From OLB9 sp041392785 (GTDB lineage: Bacteria; Bacteroidota; Bacteroidia; Chitinophagales; Saprospiraceae): a stretch of DNA of 64,000 nt. Where the stretch lies: the NCBI GenBank assembly GCA_041392785.1, contig JAWKLK010000011.1, positions 124,001 through 188,000 of the forward strand. Reading direction: 5' to 3'. A model generated the notes under the pieces. The model searched no databases and had not been told where the DNA came from. It saw only the letters and a list, made by a program, of their open reading frames with translations. Both the position numbers and the translations under genes were made by a program. How positions within the stretch are numbered: position 1 is the stretch's first letter; every line of letters begins with the position of its first letter. Below, one piece after another: positions 62,132-64,000 of this stretch.

Positions 62132-63064
62132 ATGAGAAAATTTTTAGTATTAGTTTTCAGTTTATTCATCATCCCATATTTGCCTGCACAAGACAATTCA
62201 TTCACTATGGGTGACATAGATTATGGCACTTCCGTGCAATATGTCAAACTGCAAAATAACATCGATCTAGCGTACACTGATCAAGGAAATGCCGTGGAAA
62301 CCATTATTTTCATTCATGGTCTGGCTTCTTATATTCCTGCATGGAAAAACAACATTTCTGTACTTCAAGTCGACTACAGATGTATTGCTATCGATCTTCC
62401 TGGATTTGGAAAGTCATCCAAGGGAAACTATGATGTCTCCATGGATTTTTATGCCGATATGATTCACGAATTTTGCCAAAAATTGAAGATAACAAATATC
62501 ACTCTGGCTGGGCATTCCATGGGTGGCCAAATTGCCATTTCTACTGCATTAAAATATCCTGATTTAATACAAAAACTTATTCTCATTGCTCCTGCTGGAT
62601 TTGAAACCTTCAATAAAGGTCAAAAGCAATGGTTTAGAGATGTGATGACCGTTGATGGTGTCAAACTGACAACCGCTGAACAAATCAGAACCAATTTTGC
62701 TTACAATTTTTATAATTTTCCAAAGGAAGCCGACTTTATGATCGAAGATAGGCTTAATATCCGCAAAGCTGCTGATTTTGAAGCGTATTGTTATCATGTG
62801 ACACAAGGAGTACATGCCATGGTAAATAGTCCTGTTTTTGATTTCTTACCACAGGTCAAACAGCCCACACTATGTATCTTCGGAGCTAATGATAATTTAA
62901 TTCCGAATAGATTTTTAAATGGCGGACCAACATCAAAATATGCCAAAGCTGGTGCGAATAAGATGCCCAATTGCAGTTTGCACATGGTGAATAAAGCTGG
63001 ACATTTTGTGATGTTTGAGAAGGCAAATGAAGTCAATAGTTTGATTAAAGATTTTATAAGGTAG
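62132..63064 (+). CDS. Exported alpha/beta hydrolase, paralogue of the one at 47776
   Basis: A 310-residue protein with a signal peptide (about 1-20, ending LPAQ) but no lipobox Cys. The fold has IHGLASYIPAWKNNISVL at about 67-84, DLPGFGKSSKGNY, the nucleophile Ser in GHSMGGQIA near 131 and a late His in KAGHFVMFEK. It shares most motifs with the lipoprotein hydrolase at the other end of the regulon, so one duplicated from the other. Soluble and lipid-anchored forms may act at different sites in the periplasm. Confidence 0.85.
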   Translation: MRKFLVLVFSLFIIPYLPAQDNSFTMGDIDYGTSVQYVKLQNNIDLAYTDQGNAVETIIFIHGLASYIPAWKNNISVLQVDYRCIAIDLPGFGKSSKGNYDVSMDFYADMIHEFCQKLKITNITLAGHSMGGQIAISTALKYPDLIQKLILIAPAGFETFNKGQKQWFRDVMTVDGVKLTTAEQIRTNFAYNFYNFPKEADFMIEDRLNIRKAADFEAYCYHVTQGVHAMVNSPVFDFLPQVKQPTLCIFGANDNLIPNRFLNGGPTSKYAKAGANKMPNCSLHMVNKAGHFVMFEKANEVNSLIKDFIR

Positions 63065-63149
63065 TGTTTTTACATAAGTACAGTTAAAAAACTACCCAAA
63101 AATTGAAAGAAACTGTAACTTGTTGCGTACTTATAGGATAAAGATAGTT

Positions 63150-63746
63150 ATGCCTAGTTTTAGGTCAGATGCTTGTGTCGGTCTGTCAGATAAAGAAATA
63201 ATACAGTTTTCTCTACAGGATATTGACTTTTTTGCTTGTGTGGTGCTAAAATACGAGCAAAGACTGAGTTCATACATCCAAAAAATATCGCAAAGCACAG
63301 AAGCCGAAGCACAGGATATACTTCAAGAAGCTTTTATTAAAATTTGGAAAAATCTAAATGGATTTGACGAGAGGCTGAGCTTAGATAGCTGGATATTCAG
63401 AATCGCACACAATGAGACCATCAGTTTTTGGCGTAAAAAAACTTCTTTTGGCAAAGATAAAATTGTATCTACTGATAATGAAAAAATAAAATATCTACTC
63501 TCAGACGAGGAGATTTCTGATTTTGACCTCGAACAAGCTGAAAACATAATAGAGAAAATCCTTCCATCATTAAAACAAGAATATAGAGAAGTCTTAGTTT
63601 TAAAATATTTGGAAGATAAGAGTTATGAAGAAATTTCGGATATTTTAAAGATTCCAGAAGGCACAGTAGCCACAAGAATCAATAGAGCGAAAAAAGCTTT
63701 TAAATCATTTAGTCATGGCAAAATAGACACATCTATACTTAATTGA
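63150..63746 (+). CDS. ECF-type RNA polymerase sigma factor
   Basis: About 198 residues from ATG 63150 (MPSFRSDACVGLS); a TTG start 10 codons earlier is possible. Region 2 has YEQRLSSYIQKI and AQDILQEAFIKIWKNL at about 52-68, and region 4 has LVLKYLEDKSYEEISDILKIPEGTVATRINRAKKAF, written here as adjoining parts of one helix-turn-helix. It directs RNA polymerase to a small regulon. The membrane protein gene 7 bp downstream may encode its anti-sigma partner. Confidence 0.9.
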   Translation: MPSFRSDACVGLSDKEIIQFSLQDIDFFACVVLKYEQRLSSYIQKISQSTEAEAQDILQEAFIKIWKNLNGFDERLSLDSWIFRIAHNETISFWRKKTSFGKDKIVSTDNEKIKYLLSDEEISDFDLEQAENIIEKILPSLKQEYREVLVLKYLEDKSYEEISDILKIPEGTVATRINRAKKAFKSFSHGKIDTSILN

Positions 63747-63753
63747 TCATATC

Positions 63754-64000
63754 ATGAGCAACGCACAAAAAATCCTCGATAAAATAAAAGGTGACCAAAT
63801 TCAACCCAATCCCCGATGGACCTATACCTACAAAGAATGGCTAAAATGGATAGCTTATATTGTCTTCATTGGGATAGGCAGTATGGCTTTTTCTGTCATT
63901 TTATTTTCTATCTCTGTCAATGGATTTGACCTTGTCCAACATTTCAAGCATTCCGTTTGGGAATCATTCCTAGTATTACTGCCAATTTTATGGTTGAGTA
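63754..64000 (+). CDS. Start of a membrane protein, possible anti-sigma factor (partial)
   Basis: The frame opens at ATG 63754 (MSNAQKILDKIKGDQI) and runs to the window edge, 82 codons. A short cytosolic N-terminus is followed by two hydrophobic segments at about 33-53 and 69-82. Position right after an ECF sigma gene suggests an anti-sigma or sensor membrane protein. The visible part has no recognised anti-sigma motif. Confidence 0.6.
   Translation, partial: MSNAQKILDKIKGDQIQPNPRWTYTYKEWLKWIAYIVFIGIGSMAFSVILFSISVNGFDLVQHFKHSVWESFLVLLPILWLS

Overview
The window is a low-GC chromosomal segment of a Bacteroidota bacterium, most plausibly of the Saprospiraceae or a near relative. The evidence is three secreted proteins with a type IX secretion (T9SS) C-terminal sorting domain, a gldC gliding gene, TonB-dependent receptors with carboxypeptidase-like N-terminal domains, Lrp and ECF regulators of Bacteroidota type, and several promoters of the TAnnTTTG type. 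No rRNA operon and no CRISPR array were seen; there is one tRNA gene (Arg, UCG) and one TPP riboswitch. Layout: 1-8 kb holds the tail of a SHOCT protein, a CBS protein, an Omp85-like protein, a flippase-like membrane protein, a T9SS subtilisin, an acetyltransferase and an orphan histidine kinase. 8-12 kb holds rpsO, pnp and a T9SS beta-propeller protein. 12.2-20.5 kb is the most unusual region. A GC-rich second DNA polymerase III alpha subunit gene (minus strand) is followed by three tandem gene cassettes, and each cassette is bounded by a direct repeat of the last 59 to 86 bases of that polymerase gene. The cassettes carry, going away from dnaE, a toxin-antitoxin pair with a broken toxin, a two-gene module ending in an HTH-fused protein, and a pair of AAA ATPases behind three 27-bp-spaced palindromes. 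All cassette genes point toward the 3' end of dnaE, and the repeat copies become more diverged with distance from dnaE. This looks like a serial insertion hotspot for accessory or defence-like genes at the 3' end of a protein gene. 20.8-27.5 kb holds envelope proteins, a potassium channel, an intact IS1595-family element, tRNA-Arg, an Lrp regulator and a TraB/GumN protein. 27.5-33.3 kb is a tightly packed seven-gene minus-strand operon that combines an oxidoreductase, a lipoprotein, a polyprenyl sugar-phosphate transferase, a trans-sulfuration PLP enzyme, GldC and a nitroreductase. 33.6-47 kb holds an esterase, an 800-bp structured gene-free stretch, a T9SS protein, acyl-CoA dehydrogenase, dnaK, two envelope proteins, an NRAMP transporter fused to a universal stress domain, a UbiE-like methyltransferase and a TonB receptor under a TPP riboswitch. 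47-63 kb is a divergent metabolic regulon around a TetR repressor with a perfect 16-bp palindrome. The left arm has a TonB receptor, CoA ligase, two alpha/beta hydrolases, thiolase and SDR reductase. The right arm has a sodium symporter, a KAS III-like protein lacking the catalytic His and Asn, a CoA ligase, a lipoprotein, a porin-like barrel and a paralogous hydrolase. Together they suggest uptake, hydrolysis, CoA activation and thiolysis of an acyl or ester substrate that cannot be named from sequence alone. An ECF sigma factor and the start of a membrane protein end the window.
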